NCBI RefSeq assembly: GCF_001949145.1
Contig: NW_019091416.1
Span: 126,511 to 190,510 of the forward strand
DNA length: 64,000 nt
Source of the DNA: Acanthaster planci
Lineage: Eukaryota > Echinodermata > Asteroidea > Valvatida > Acanthasteridae
Direction of reading: 5' to 3'
Each line of letters opens with the position of its first letter. Within the stretch, counting starts at the first letter, position 1. Positions 13,060 to 26,500 of the stretch are shown here, piece after piece. The notes beneath the pieces are model-generated. The model was not told where the DNA came from, ran no database searches, and saw only the letters and a program-made list of their open reading frames with translations. The translations under genes were made by a program, and so were the position numbers.

Positions 13060-13255
13060 AACTAGAAACTTTATTGTCAATTAATTTTAAAGTTTTGCCC
13101 TGCACGACGTGTATTATCACACTGCATACTCAGTGTTTGCCCCCGAAGGCTTGTGGAAAAAAACACAAGCGTACTCAGGTGGGACTCAAACCCATGACTT
13201 CCTGCTTACAAGTGCAGACATCTTAACCACTCAACCACTGGCTGGTTTGAGTCAG
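13060..13255 (-). mobile_element. tRNA-derived SINE
   Basis: On the minus strand a tRNA-like head begins near 13245. It has a box A-like TGGTTGAGTGG and a box B-like GGTTTGAGTCC about 45 nt later (consensus GGTTCGANTCC). A non-tRNA body follows, ending near 13065 in GACAATAAAG. The first part resembles a tRNA cloverleaf with D-arm and T-arm sequences, but the acceptor arms do not pair well, so a functional tRNA gene is unlikely. Both ends are approximate. Confidence 0.55.
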
Positions 13256-13548
13256 ATGTAGCAGTGGGTACCACTGTATGCTTGTGTTTTAATTAATACA
13301 TGTCAGGCAAGGCAAAAATCTAAAATTAATTAACATCTACATCCTTACAAATAACTTTATTGTCACAATGGGTGAATGACATGCTGGAAGATTTAAGAGT
13401 CAACTTTTGAAATATGAAATTGTGAGCACACAAACAAGTATGGCCTGTATTTGTTTTTGTTGTGTTTAGCCAATTATTGTTGGAGTGGCCAGCCAGAGCA
13501 GCACTGAACAGGCCAGAGTGGCACTGAATATATACCCAGCAAGAAATG

Positions 13549-13549
13549 N
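13549..13549. other. Single ambiguous base (N)
   Basis: An unresolved base in non-coding sequence. A second isolated N is at 42729. Neither is in an exon. Confidence 0.99.
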
Positions 13550-13669
13550 ATACCCTGCTGCATACGACTGAATAGGTCAAATGGCAACAAGAGACAGGTG
13601 GCTGCTACCAGAAGGTTAAGAGTGATGTGTGCACATTTATTTTTAATCATCAAAACATTGTTCACTTTA

Positions 13670-13853
13670 GACACTTTGACCTTTTTGCTTGGCAAAAGGC
13701 GAAACATCAATTTGTTTTGTATGCTAGACAGCTCTAGGAGACAGGCAAATCAAATCCAAAGACACTTTGACCTTTTGCTTGGCAAAAGGCGAAACATCAG
13801 TTTGTTTTGTATGCTAGACAGCTCTAGGAGACAGGCAAATCAAATCCAAAGAC
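13670..13853. repeat. Tandem duplication, two units of about 91 bp
   Basis: The unit starting GACACTTTGACC at 13670 is repeated from 13761. The two copies differ by one T in a T-run and one A/G change, so the duplication is recent. No coding or gene context. Confidence 0.9.
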
Positions 13854-16800
13854 TGCCATGTGTTCCCGTCTCGAGCAGGCCGACTGCAGTTGCCTTGATG
13901 TGGGCCATGTATACATAATCAGAGGCAAAAAGGACCTCCAATCATTGCTGGAGTCAAACATCTGTTTTGAAGGATACAAACAGGTTCCACTACGTTGCAC
14001 CAGTAAAAATGTGCATAATTTTGAAAACTGATGGAAATCATATTCTTTTGTAACTTCAAACATCTTACCCAGAAAGGTTTGTAAAGACCTAGATTTGTTT
14101 TGTTTGTGTTAACATGTTGCACTCCTTCAAGTCTAGAAAAAGGCCACACTTTTCCTTGAGTAATGTTTCTAACAGCTTTCACGAATTGACATGAAACATA
14201 GTCTACACATTGGCTTGAACGTACAGGTTGGAGCAATTTGAAATGTAAACACTGAATCGCAGGAAAACATCAATACAGAGGGCAGGTACAGCACCCACCT
14301 AATGCATCAGCTCATGAAGTAAACAAATACATGTACACCATGTGCCAACTGAAATTACACACCCAATTGCCGTCCCGCGGAAGTCCTCGCTGTGTCACCC
14401 TCGTACACCTGTGCATATATATTACACCTCAGAGAGAGACTGAGATTACACCTCTAATGAAAAGCACTCTCTCTTCATTGCAAAAGTGCTCTCATGTTTG
14501 CTAGGTAATTTGATTGAAAAGAGCGGCAATCAAACTGAAACGAAACCACGTTAGAGGGGCCTGATTTTCTGTTGTTGCTGAATTGATGACATTTAACAAC
14601 CCAACTTGTTTGCTTGTCAAATCAAACAATGATTTTTCTGAAGTACTTCTGAAAATCCTCTTCAGAACTTGCAACAATGAAATATAAGATGGGCTTTTTA
14701 AAAAAGCATGATAATAAAAAGGTGACTTAGTTTTGCTATAACACGCCTTGCTTGACTCCTGCATTACCAAAGAGCACAGGACAAGTACCTCTACTTACAA
14801 GACACTTCACAGGGTAGACAGACAGACAACCCCACTTAAAAGCCGGTGAATATAGAAAACACTTGCCGAGACGAGATGGCAGCAGATGAAGGGTTCTTGA
14901 CTGTGCCCTTTGAAGACAACCACAGGCCTATTTTGACTTCAGGCAAAAAGATTGGAAATGAAAATGAGTGAACTGGATTCTAAATGAGCAGTCTGGGAAA
15001 GACTCCACACACATTGCAAACCCACAGCAGTTTCTTTAACACAACTGAGGCTTTGCAAAAACAAATAAAAAATGTACAAAATTAAAACACTGAACAAATT
15101 CACTTGAACATTTGCCAAAAGGGCAGGTAACACCTTTTAGTCAAAGAGTGTAAGAATTTTAATTTACAGTAAATTTTCTTCCGATGACCACGCCCTTACA
15201 CTTTTAACAAATTGCAATATTTCTGGGTTAAACCCAAATCTTCAAAACAAAACTGTGACACACTGATAATTACACCACAAAGAACAAGAACAGACAGACT
15301 GAAAACCTTCCTCGAGAAATTAATTGCCTCGTAAATCAGGAACAAATATTTTTCTAATCAGTCGACCATACAACCCGTGCAATATGCCAGTCCATACATA
15401 AATATCACTGGCTCAACCACGGAAAGCGTGGTGAGAATAAACACACTTGCAGTCCATGCCTTACACATTTAATAAGGCCCCCCGGAACTCAAGGATATCA
15501 TCAATTTACGATGCCTTTCTCAGATGAGCGCCAAAAATGCAAACATGGAAAGCTGCTGGAAGGCAAATTACTCAACTGGTGCGCAAACACCATTTGTTAT
15601 AGAGTACCGAAGTGTGACGTCATTTAGAACCAGGAAATGTAAGGCAAACGAATGGGGTATGCGCTCGTGTTGGTTCACGCGCTGGTTCTTGCGCTAATGC
15701 TTTTTACATGCATAACTGTGCGAGTGACGTAATAGTTCATTTCAGCACTCTATAACTGTCGTTATTACCCACAAAAAGAGCAAAAAAAAAGGATGAAGGC
15801 AAAGTCCTTTGTTAAGGTCACCTGAATACAGTAAGTCTATGCACACAAGCTTACATGAGGACAGAAAACTGGATGTGAATGATTTTCATAGACAAAAACT
15901 TCACTATGTTACGCAGTTCACAATAATAAACAAGGGCATAGGCTGACGTGACAGAGATGAATAGATTGCACTGTACATTATTTCATCATTAAAACCATTC
16001 TTCTGTTGGCAATATTAACATCTAAATTCATTACCAATCATCTTGGAATGGGTTTAAAATTTAAAAAAAAAATCATACAATGTACTTATTTAAGATTCAG
16101 AAAAAATCAAAATGATTGAACACAATGCAATCTCCATACTAGAATCTGTGACCTCAGACATTTTGTACCAGCAATCTTCCAACTCCAACTACCTACATGT
16201 ACATGAAGCTGCTTTTGCGGCTGTCTCCAAAACTGTTAGTTTGTCCAAAACTCTTTTTTCTTCAATTGTAATTCACATTTAACTGTTGAGTACGGCAGTG
16301 ATCCATCATCAAATAGAGATGCATTCAAACTGGTTTTCATCATATCCAGCATTTTCAAGACTATATTCACAGTGATGGAAATAAAGGAAATTTCACTGCC
16401 ACAAGAGCATTTGAGAAAAATTGTCAACTGCTATTTTCAATCTCTTGGACAGAGTAAAAAGCAAAATTAGCAATATTGAAGAGTTTTTTTTAAGCAAACA
16501 GCAGGGTAGAGGTCATCCACAGCAGACTTATCAATCTAAAATTCTTCCCTCTAACGAGTCGATGCCACACTTCAAGCCATCTCTCTTTAGAGATTCCAGA
16601 TGAATCCCCATCGGATCTTATGGAGAGACAGTATCTTGCTTCTGAGGCACATCATAATATCAAGTGTTCCAAACATTTGGCTTGGGGCAGCTTTCTTTTC
16701 AAGCTCGGGAGTAATTTCTAGCTTAAGCTCTGTGTTATTTCTGCACACAAATGGAAAGGTCAACTTTCATTTTGTTTGGTTGATTCCTGCACAGCAATAC

Positions 16801-18639
16801 AGCCCTAGGGTGGCTGTATGGCCAGACCAAAGATGGCATTTAAGAAACTGAGAACCAACCTGCAAAGAGGTCGGCAGGCAGTTGGGGGGGGGAACGATAC
16901 GCGCAATTGTACACATTCTTTTGCAGACAGTGTCTCAGACCATGTGAATGAATCATGGACTAGGGCTAAATCAATTGAGACAATTACAATGTGTCTGTGG
17001 CCTCCAGACAGCCTGTCTCTTCTTCTTGGGTTCAATATGTTTCATCTCAGACAGGCCTGCTTTCATTATTACATGGCAAGTAAATGCTTTGACAATAAAC
17101 GATAAAACTTTCAATACCACTGCCCATTTCGAATTCTGCAAGTCATCTCCGACTAAACAAAATTTCGGGAAATTTTTCTTGTTCAGGGAAAGGTCTTTGC
17201 AAAAAGGAGCTACAATTAATGCCATAACAGGATGCCATGCTATGGCTGATTTTTTACAGAGTTCAGTGATTTGATGGACTGGTGTACATTATTCCGAAGG
17301 CAAATCATCTTGCATGTATTCTGATTTCATTGATCTAGAGTCCAGTCTGCAAAAACCGAATGTTTGCCTTTCATAATTAAACCTCATGTGCACTGCTTTG
17401 CATATAAATTACCTCATATACACTACTTTGCATAAATACACTGCTCAATTAGTGGGATACACGAGTAGGGAACGCACTGCGACACATTACCGCAATCAAC
17501 CAATCTCATGTCTGGCAGGAAAGCTTGAAGTAATAACATTAATGTACCAGTAGGTTACCATGATTTATTTCTCAAAGAATGCCTCCATCCCCACTCAACT
17601 GTTGATGGCGATTCCCATATTCAGCTCAGGTTTAGGAAACTGAACAAGTTTTTGCATACTAACCCCCATGACCTTCAATTACATACATAGGGGTAGTTCT
17701 TACCCGCAATTATATTTTGTACCAGGAACAGTCTACGTACCAGTACCCATTTTCAATGAACAGAGCAAGAGTTGTAGTCCTTACTGATAGCTAAAATTTG
17801 TCAGTTTGTTTAGCTCATTTCTTTCTACTTGTGTACATGAACACCAAAGCTACAGGTAGTGACTGCAGGTTACAACACCTTCCACGTCTGTCTACGGGGA
17901 CATCACCTGCTACTGGCTCAGAGGACACTCCCAGCACTCAGGGAATACAGAGAGAGTATGCACCCGCGTCCCCGCCTTCAAGCACAAACAGGTACATGCA
18001 TGCCGTACATGGTGCAGGGACGCCAACATACGGCACACAGTCTACTTCCTTGAGTGCCGCGCCGTTTGGGGGAACCAAATATTGATTTTGACTTTGGGTG
18101 TCCCTCGGGAAAACAAGCCACCGGGAAATGCAAAGATCTCATTTAGAGGCTGAGGCTGAGCACAGTTCTGTTCCACTCACAGATTAATTTCACATCGTGA
18201 AAATTCCCCCGCATCTTATTTTGATATCTATTGATCGGATTGATTTTGGTAGATCTGGCAATTTTGGAATTTCTAAATATGGTACTATAATTCTATACAA
18301 GTATGTAAACTAAAAGCAACCAGTGATAGCATGTTGTAGTGCATGCAGGTTGAAGTGAAAAAATGTACATAAACTACATTTGTACCTGCTTATTTTTGAT
18401 GAAGGTAAATGTATATTATGCTGAGTTTAATTTAATATGCTGTCATGTGTTCTGTCCTCAGTGTTCACACATGTATATGTACTGTATATTGCATACACAT
18501 ACATTTACATGTACCTAGGGTGAACATTTACTTCTTATGCGTGTAAGTGTAGTTATAAACACCATTTTCCTTCCACTCTGATCACTACTTTAAGCTGGAT
18601 TTTCATTGGGGTTTCCTTGACTGTCTGCAATTTTGCAAG

Positions 18640-18735
18640 GATAACGCTTACCCCAAATTGCCTCTAAAACTGTTTTCAGATGAGGGGAAACCTTGTGTGG
18701 ACCTGGCATACACGTAATCCACACAAGGTCCACAA
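18640..18735. repeat. Dispersed repeat with a hairpin, related to 34495-34630
   Basis: An 11-bp perfect inverted repeat (CCTTGTGTGGA at 18691-18701 and its complement at 18718-18728) encloses a 16-nt loop. The sequence in front of it (CCCCAAA.TGCCTCT, then TTTTCAGA.GAGGGGAAA) reappears at about 34510-34560, again followed by GTGTGG and CCACACAA. This suggests two diverged copies of one small repeat family. Confidence 0.5.
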
Positions 18736-21481
18736 TGGGATGACACGGTTGGCACGTCTGTGAAACAAACAGCACATTTTTAATGTAAACATGAGAAAGG
18801 ATCAGGAAGGAACTGGGGACACGTACTCATACGTGTGTATTTCTTGAAGCATAAGACAGCAGTGATGAAAGGAGCGTACACCAATGCAAAAGACTGCATG
18901 AATAATCACTTCCTTCGAAAAAAAGCTCATGGCAATGCTCATATTTCTCCTTGATTCCGTCCTCCTCAGAAAGTTGAAAGGCATAATCCGTGTGCAATTC
19001 CCTGGGAAAAAATCCTGCTCTCTGGGAGAAATCCAGCATTTGTTGGCCGCTGAACGGAGCATTCAGCAGCCGGATTCTATTCGGACTGGAGAGCGGGGAA
19101 ACCACTAGATATTGAATTTCATTGATTTTCCACCGTTGTCAAAGAAAGCGCTGTCAAGGTCAGGACTGATAGAAATCTTCATAATTTCATTTAAGGAAGG
19201 ACTACATGTAGCTGTCTGGTGTTTCCTCAAGCAGGACTTTTCATGACTCTTGCGCTTTTCTGAATATGAAAGGAAAACTGTATTTCAAGCCAGTAACCTC
19301 TGTAAATGTGCAAGCAAATATGCTAAAAGAATGAATTATGCTCAGAGAATGAATTACTGGCAGCTACGGTACGTCACAATTCTGCGCCACAGCTTTTACG
19401 CGCAACGTAATGGATATTTGGCATAACGCTACATTCAGTTATGAATGCCTTTACTTGACAGCAAAAACAAAAATTTCATGCCTCCAACAGTTCAAAATTT
19501 TGTCCTAGTACATGTACATGTATCAACCGATTTGCTCCAACCTTTCCTCTGCCAGGAAATTCTATGGGTTCTTCAATCTAAATCTTCCATCTAACAATGT
19601 AATTATACGAATGCCATTTCACCTGAAAAAGGGGGATTGGTGGGTAACAAGCCCTTCGGCAAATTTACCACCTGGCCTTGTACTCAATTTACTTCCTAGG
19701 CTCTCCAGCTTAATAAAGAGTACTTAATACTTTCTAGCACAGCTCATCTGACCAATTTAATGTGGTAAGGGTATTACAAAAAAGGACAGTAACCTTCCCT
19801 CTTACAAAGAGCATATGTGTACATTTTTAATGTCCAGTTCAATCTTGCCTTTGAAAACACACAAGTAGATTTCTGAATACCATACATTTGTAGTAAAAGA
19901 ACTGATGTTTTCCGAGTATAAAGGAAAACAAAACCTAAATTGCATGAAATTAATGCCACGTTTGTGGCGAAGGCAGAGCCTTTTCTACATGAATTTCATT
20001 AATACGGCGATGCATGATTAATAATACTGCTCATGATTTCTCCATGATAGTGCAGTCCCCCCCCTCCCATCATTGATTACCACCACCGTGAAGTCACATG
20101 TGGCAAATGAATCATGAATAAGCCATCAGATAATGATTCGTCTCCACATGAAGGGCGGCGACAAAAGACCATGGTGGTGCTGGATCCGCCCTAGGCCTGA
20201 CCTTTCCTGAAATGGGGTAGGGAGAACAGGGGAGGAACAGATCGCTAAAGGATCAGATCCCCCCTCCCAGGATGAGTTCTGGACTGTGCAAATGGATTCG
20301 ATCACCCTCCCCAATATCCCCTGATGGATCAGCCTAATATGCTATGGCCAACATAGTGAAAGTACTTTTGAATCAAGTCATTTCCAAACACCTCCCCTTG
20401 CAGCTCAGTACGATACACACTGTCCCAAAAACATTTCCATTTTCCCCAAATTAGTGGTCTTGGGGGGGAAAATAGAGCACGAGTGTCTCCTACATGTAAA
20501 TGCCAACTGGGACTTTGGTTATGTGTCATTAGGGATGACGAATTACATTTGCTGTGTTCCGGGATTATGAGTGAGATGACCGTGAAACTTTGATCTTACA
20601 ATGCACTTTTTGATAGAGCGCTCTCTCATGAAGCACATTAAAATATGTGCATTAAGAAAAAGGCATGTGAGCAGTGCAAACATGAAACATTACTGGCACA
20701 ATACAAGATAGAGTAGACATACGCACTGCCTCAGTAATAGAATTACATGTGACCAACCAGCATCAGGGATCCAATTTTGCTTGACAACATATGGTAACAC
20801 GGTAATACAGCATGCACACATGCCCTACATGCAGAGTATCGACAAAGTACAGCACATGCACACATAATAAATGTGCTGTGGTCAACCAGAATGACCAATG
20901 GCATGATTATGAAATGGATCCTAGGTCCATTCACTGACCAGAAGTATTTACAATTTGAGATACAGCCAACGGTCACCTGGGCTAGATAGCTTGCTAAGTC
21001 AAGTAGAGTGCAGGTGTCAGTTTCTAAAGTTCACAGAGTGGACATTTTTTCAATTTCAGGCAAAATATGGACCCCTTTCTTTCAAATTCTGGTTTGAACC
21101 ATGGAACGGATGTAGACGTAAAGCAGTGGTGTCCATATTCACATACACATATCCACATGCGAGTACCAAGCATCACACAGAGATTATAACTTGTAAGCAC
21201 TGTGACTTAAGCGTCAATCAAAACAACTTTGTTTTCCCAGGAACTAAAATTGGATTGATCATGTAATGTTGCATGCGATGGGTGCATGGAATTTACACAA
21301 GTAAATAGACACAAACATGTCTAACACATGTTTCCATATATACATGTACAAACCTCCAGTGCTATTCACAAGACCATATAAGACACACTTTTTGTGATAT
21401 ACGACATATATGTAGGAGAAACCGGTAACTTGTTTGAAGCCATTCTGTGGCAAGAGTTGTCATGTATGTACATGTACATGT

Positions 21482-21727
21482 AAGTAATTCCAGAAATGAG
21501 AGGTCCAAAAGTGTGACATTTTTGTGTCCCTGTTACATCTGACCTTTGCAATTTGACACGGAAATATCACTAGAATTGATTTCAAACTATTACTATTTGT
21601 TTGGCAGGTAATTTGCATTAATTCATCACTCCTGGAAATTAGAAAATGTGTTCTGAACTTACAAAATCATATGTCAGATGTGACAGGGACACGAAAAAAA
21701 ATAGACCTCTTATTTGTGGAATTACCC
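21482..21727. mobile_element. MITE, 246 bp, with 4-bp target duplication (family copy 1)
   Basis: Long imperfect terminal inverted repeats include GTGTCCCTGTTACATCTGAC on the left and the complement of GTCAGATGTGACAGGGACAC on the right. Outer parts (GTAATTCC.) also pair. ATGT flanks both ends (21478-21481 and 21728-21731). The interior, including TTTGTTTGGCAGGTAAT and GTGTTCTGAACTTACAAAATCA, is shared with the copy at 58996-59239. There is no coding capacity, so it must be a non-autonomous element. Confidence 0.85.
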
Positions 21728-23406
21728 ATGTTGGAAAAATGGTACCAAACCATCTTGAGAGTTGCCAACATTATCACTTTAAATGATTGTGTAATCATAA
21801 TGAAAATGCAAAGCATTTGGGATGGAAATTACCGTAAGAAATATCAATGTTAAAAATTCAGGGGTGCACATGACAATTTACGTTTCATCAGAAACGGCCA
21901 GTATACCTGTGCAATGTACATGTTTCAACATCATTACATCAGGCACTCAGTGCTGAGTTGAGAAAGAATTTAATGTCATTAGACTGAAGTTTCTGGGACA
22001 GACTGCTTCTAACTCAACACTGTGTAAAAGGTTTAAGACAAGAACAACATAAAACGATTAATGGTGTCATTCATTGGAACACTCTCAGATAACACAGAGG
22101 ATTATAAACTATGATGCAAGCTTCTTTAATGTCTGTGCACAGTATGCTTTAGTGTCGACATCTAACACACACCACCAGGATTATTAGGGACTCGCAATGC
22201 ACATGACTCAGGGGAATGTAACTTAGTCAATATTTCGAATACATCCGTATGCATAATGCCACTGGTGCAGCATACATATACTGGTACATTTGAGACTGCA
22301 TTCGGACCAACAGCGGAATTCAAATCAAGATGGAGCTCTTGGTCAAAATGCATTTTTGCACCCACTGATGACAAGTACTGCAAATGTAATTTTTTTCCCG
22401 AAGGTATGTATGCATTTATGTAGATCTACAAATAGAAATCTGATCTCTTTGGCTAGTCAATCATTTCAAGATATTATTCCCCCAAACACAGCAAGAAAAG
22501 ATATGTTCAACTGACAAAGTATTAAAGAAAAATATACTCTGAAAAAGTATAAGATTATGTGTACATATAAACAAGACTGAAAGACTAGAATAGCTCTGTT
22601 TAGAAATGACATGTCCTTTTGGAAGCACGAGTTTACATTATCACATTAGTCCGTTCTAGGTGACGATTCGGGAGTTTATGAAAAAAAGCTAAAAGTTGCA
22701 CTGAGAAACACAGTGAAAGATTAGACAAGTGAATCAGGGTCTACATTGTAGAAGGACAATGTATGTGGCCAGGCCACTTCTCAAGTTTTTCTCAAGCTCT
22801 GTTGACCATGTTACTAATTCAGGGAAGAGCCCAGTCCAACGGGAATTCAGGGGCACAGTCACAGAAGTATTCATGGCACACGTGTTGATTTGTATAAATC
22901 TTTTCAAATCGGTAATTTTTGAAGTGAAGAAGAAACACTACTCAGACTGTCTTCAATTAAAGTACACATACACTGACTGCCCTTTTACATAAATTGGCAT
23001 TGTTAAGGTTTCTACCAACACTGAAAAAAGGCCCATTAGAATATGCCTTCATCATGAGAATGCACAGATGCAAGTGGGGATGAAGTAGATTGCTTGCCCA
23101 GTAAGATACCTTGCTTGCCCAGTAAGTTACCTGTCATTTGAAAGTTTAACTCCCCCAAAATTGCTTTGATCATCACCTACGTGTCCATAGTGATGGTTTG
23201 TGGAACTGATTAATGATTACAACAGTGATACAGATTCATATCCAATGTGAGTTGCTTTCAGTGTGGTTAGTGATGAGCAAAGAAATGGACAACAATGCAC
23301 CAGTGCCATCACTGTCAGTTACCAATAATACAAATTCCAGCTTCCTGGAATAGACATCGAGAGGTTTTACATGTAGGTTCACTTTCAGTTTCATCCCACT
23401 TAATCA

Positions 23407-23528
23407 TTTATTTTGGAGTTTGGTTCCAGGGTTAGTCCACATCTTCGCTCCCTCCTATCAATGCATTTTTTTGGTGAATACTTAAGGAAAGTACTGTGCA
23501 CCTGTCTCTCCAGTCTCCGTCCCCCCTC
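23407..23528 (-). terminator. 3'UTR and poly(A) signal of the claudin-like gene
   Basis: A minus-strand AATAAA (forward TTTATT, 23407-23412) lies about 120 bp beyond the stop codon at 23529, giving a short 3'UTR. Confidence 0.45.
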
Positions 23529-26500
23529 TCAGAGTTTGCCCATGAGTTTCCGCCGCGAGCTGACTGTCTCCTCCTTCTTGTTGGCACCCGGCTTCTCCGC
23601 CTGCACCGCCTCCCACACCTCCTCCTGCTGCCACGCCCGGGCAATGAGCAGGTACAGCGTCCCACTCAGAAACGTCAGGCCGAAGGAGGCCCAGGCCAGG
23701 AAGAAGGACCAGGCATAGTTGAGCTGGTAGCCTGGTGGGAAGGGCGAGAAGGCCTCCGGCACCTCATTGGTGCCGTAGATGAAGCTGACCATGAAGAACA
23801 AGATGCTGAGGAGATGGAAGAAGGCTGACAAGATAGCAGAAAAAGAAGAAGAGGGAAAAGTGAGTGAGTTATCTACGCACATCGCAAACTCACTCTGAAG
23901 TCATCCGTTTCTTTTTAGGGTGACAATGACAATTCCAAAAGAGTATTTAGCTGGTAACCACAACTAACGTGTACAGGGGAACCTGCATTTCATATTGTCT
24001 TGCTTTCAAAAAGAAAGATGTAAACATTGGATTGATCAAAATCACTTCAAACATCAAGAACCCTACAGCTTATTTCTTGCTCTGACAAAATACATCACGC
24101 TGACAAACTAATATTCACACCAAATTCCCGTAGTTTGAGCAAAAACCATAGCAATTTCAATCAAAATCCTTGGCTCAAATCATAAATGCAATGAAGGGTT
24201 TTACAGATTTTTTTGGAGCCATTACTTTACAGTCCTCGATCCTTCAATTTTGTCAAGATTTTAAGTGCATCCTGAGGGTTTGGGTTCAATTAATCTTACG
24301 AACCAGACATTATAATGACAAGAGAACTATAAATTCGAGACACTGCTGAAGAAAGCCTGTGTTAGTCTCTGTTTATCAACGTCCAAATTTATCATCAGGG
24401 TCATTAATACTTGATATGAGTGCCATCTAACTGTTGTGCATTACTATGGCCTCAGTCGAATACGATGATGATGGATGATGGGCCAACTGATTTTGCCAAA
24501 GTGCCTGTGCTATTTTCAGCTGACGCCAAATGTAGACTCCTACAGGGAACCAGCTGTGTTGCAATATATGCAATATCAGAGAATGGTGGGAAAAAGCACA
24601 TGTGTCCGTTATTCGGAATCGGTCAGTGACACATCAGAAATGGACACTGCCTTACCTCCTATCAAGAACATGATGCCACTGTCGGTGAACAGAACCGTAA
24701 GCATGGTCCATGTTCCTTGAATGCTGGTCATGGCCCCAAAGAACTCCATCCCAAGTGCTGCACAGGCAATGACACAGGCACATTTCTCTAAGTCTGGAGA
24801 AAAAACACACAAACCAAAACAAAAAAACTTCAACATATCAATAAAAAAGGGTGTATAGAAACTCACAATTAGATCTCATAACAAGCACATTTTGACAAAT
24901 GACAGGTGGATAATCCTTGCTCTGGTCAAAGAAGTTCTTGACCTTATTCCACAAGGTAACTTATTTTACAAAGCCTACAGGTACAGTACATGAGCCCTTA
25001 CTCAGGTCAACCACACCTGTAAGATTGTTTATTATTTGTTTTTAGTTTTAGTTTTTCATTCACTTGTAATTTGGTTTTAAAAACTCCAATAAGAAATATG
25101 AAAATTTACAGTGATTCAATAACAATATTTTACACTCAAAAATTCTGAACAAAACTTTCAAATACCATGTCAGATTGAACTAAAAATTAATGCCACAGAA
25201 GGTTGCTGATATTATCTAGTCTGGCAATTTAAGGAAAACTACATTTAAGTTCATGACCAGCACAGTTTACTTGCAACCGGTATTATTTGTAGTTATTTGC
25301 CATGAAACGCTATTAACAAAAACAAAGCCCGGGCTACAGCAATCTACGCATTATCAACAAAGTTCAGTATATATATCCAGCTGTCAGTTGCACATTTTAC
25401 ACGACTTTGATTGTGTTCAGTGCAGAGGAAAGGGTTCCGGTCAGCAACCAACGGGATCATCTTTGATTACAAATTAAAAAGGATTTTTTTTTTCATGTCC
25501 AGCACTGTCTATTATCTAAATTTGTCCAAGAACTACACTTACAAAACTGAACACTGAAGTACGTTGCTCCCGGAGCATCTGCGCTTATGCCCAATGTGAA
25601 GTTGTACGAATCACATTCTACCAAAGCTGCAAACAAGAAAATAAAAAAGTGCAGATGGTTTGTTATGATTTGTTAAGTTTTGAAAGACCAAGATATACAT
25701 GTAGCTAGAATTAAGGCATTGAAACTCAAACACAAAACTGGCTAATAGAACTAAACCTCCACAAGGGTTGTGACTGTTTTGATGGTACCATGTACATGTA
25801 TAAACATGACTTCTTGTCAATTATCCCTACATGTACATGTAGCTTGATGTCCTCATACAATGTACATTTGCATATTCCTCCAAAACTGCATTGCATTAAC
25901 ACAATAATACTTCATAATACGTTACCAAAATGCATCATTAAAATTTGAAAGACCAAGCAAATCTTCCAATAAAGCCAAAATATTTAATCAAATGACAATT
26001 CTTGTAGCCCAATACTTTATTATGCAGTACTGGTACAATTTTCCTGGCCAATTGCTCAAAATTAATAGCCAAATTGTGAATATTCCTTATTCGGCGACAA
26101 GGTCTACTGACAGCTGGATCGCCCAAAGTACATGTACACGGCCCATATCAGCAGCACACCCGGCCTGTCATCCATTCCCGTGGGTAGTCTTGACATAATG
26201 ATTTGATTGGATGATCATTCATCCCCCCCTACCTCATTTGACAGTATCACATTTTAAAGACGTGTTTAGGTACAAATGCCCCTCAGACTTCTGCCTGGGC
26301 AAGTCATCATTACACTCGAGGAAACATGCCCATGGTTCAGTGCGCCCACTGTACACACATCACAGAGAACCTGTCTAGGGAGATGCTTCATGTTTGCCTT
26401 TGAATTCCAAGTCTGAGTCATGAATTGGTCTTGCCATAGTGCTGGGAACCCTGCCGTAATGTGAACTCACAGAAAGCACTACATGTATTACTTTGTTTCT

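Larger units (their letters stand above)
9442..23406. other. Long intergenic region without recognised genes
   Basis: About 14 kb lies between the USP1 start and the claudin-like gene end. The part just beyond 9441 should hold the USP1 promoter, but I see no TATA box that I would defend. Open frames here are short, lack splice context and have no recognisable motif. The region holds the LINE remnant (9656-9960), a TAGGCCTA-rich patch (10310-10470), a tRNA-derived SINE (about 13060-13255), a 91-bp duplication (13670-13853), a hairpin (18691-18728) and a MITE (21482-21727). Homopolymer and AT-rich stretches such as 11620-12330 look like ordinary non-coding DNA. Confidence 0.6.
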
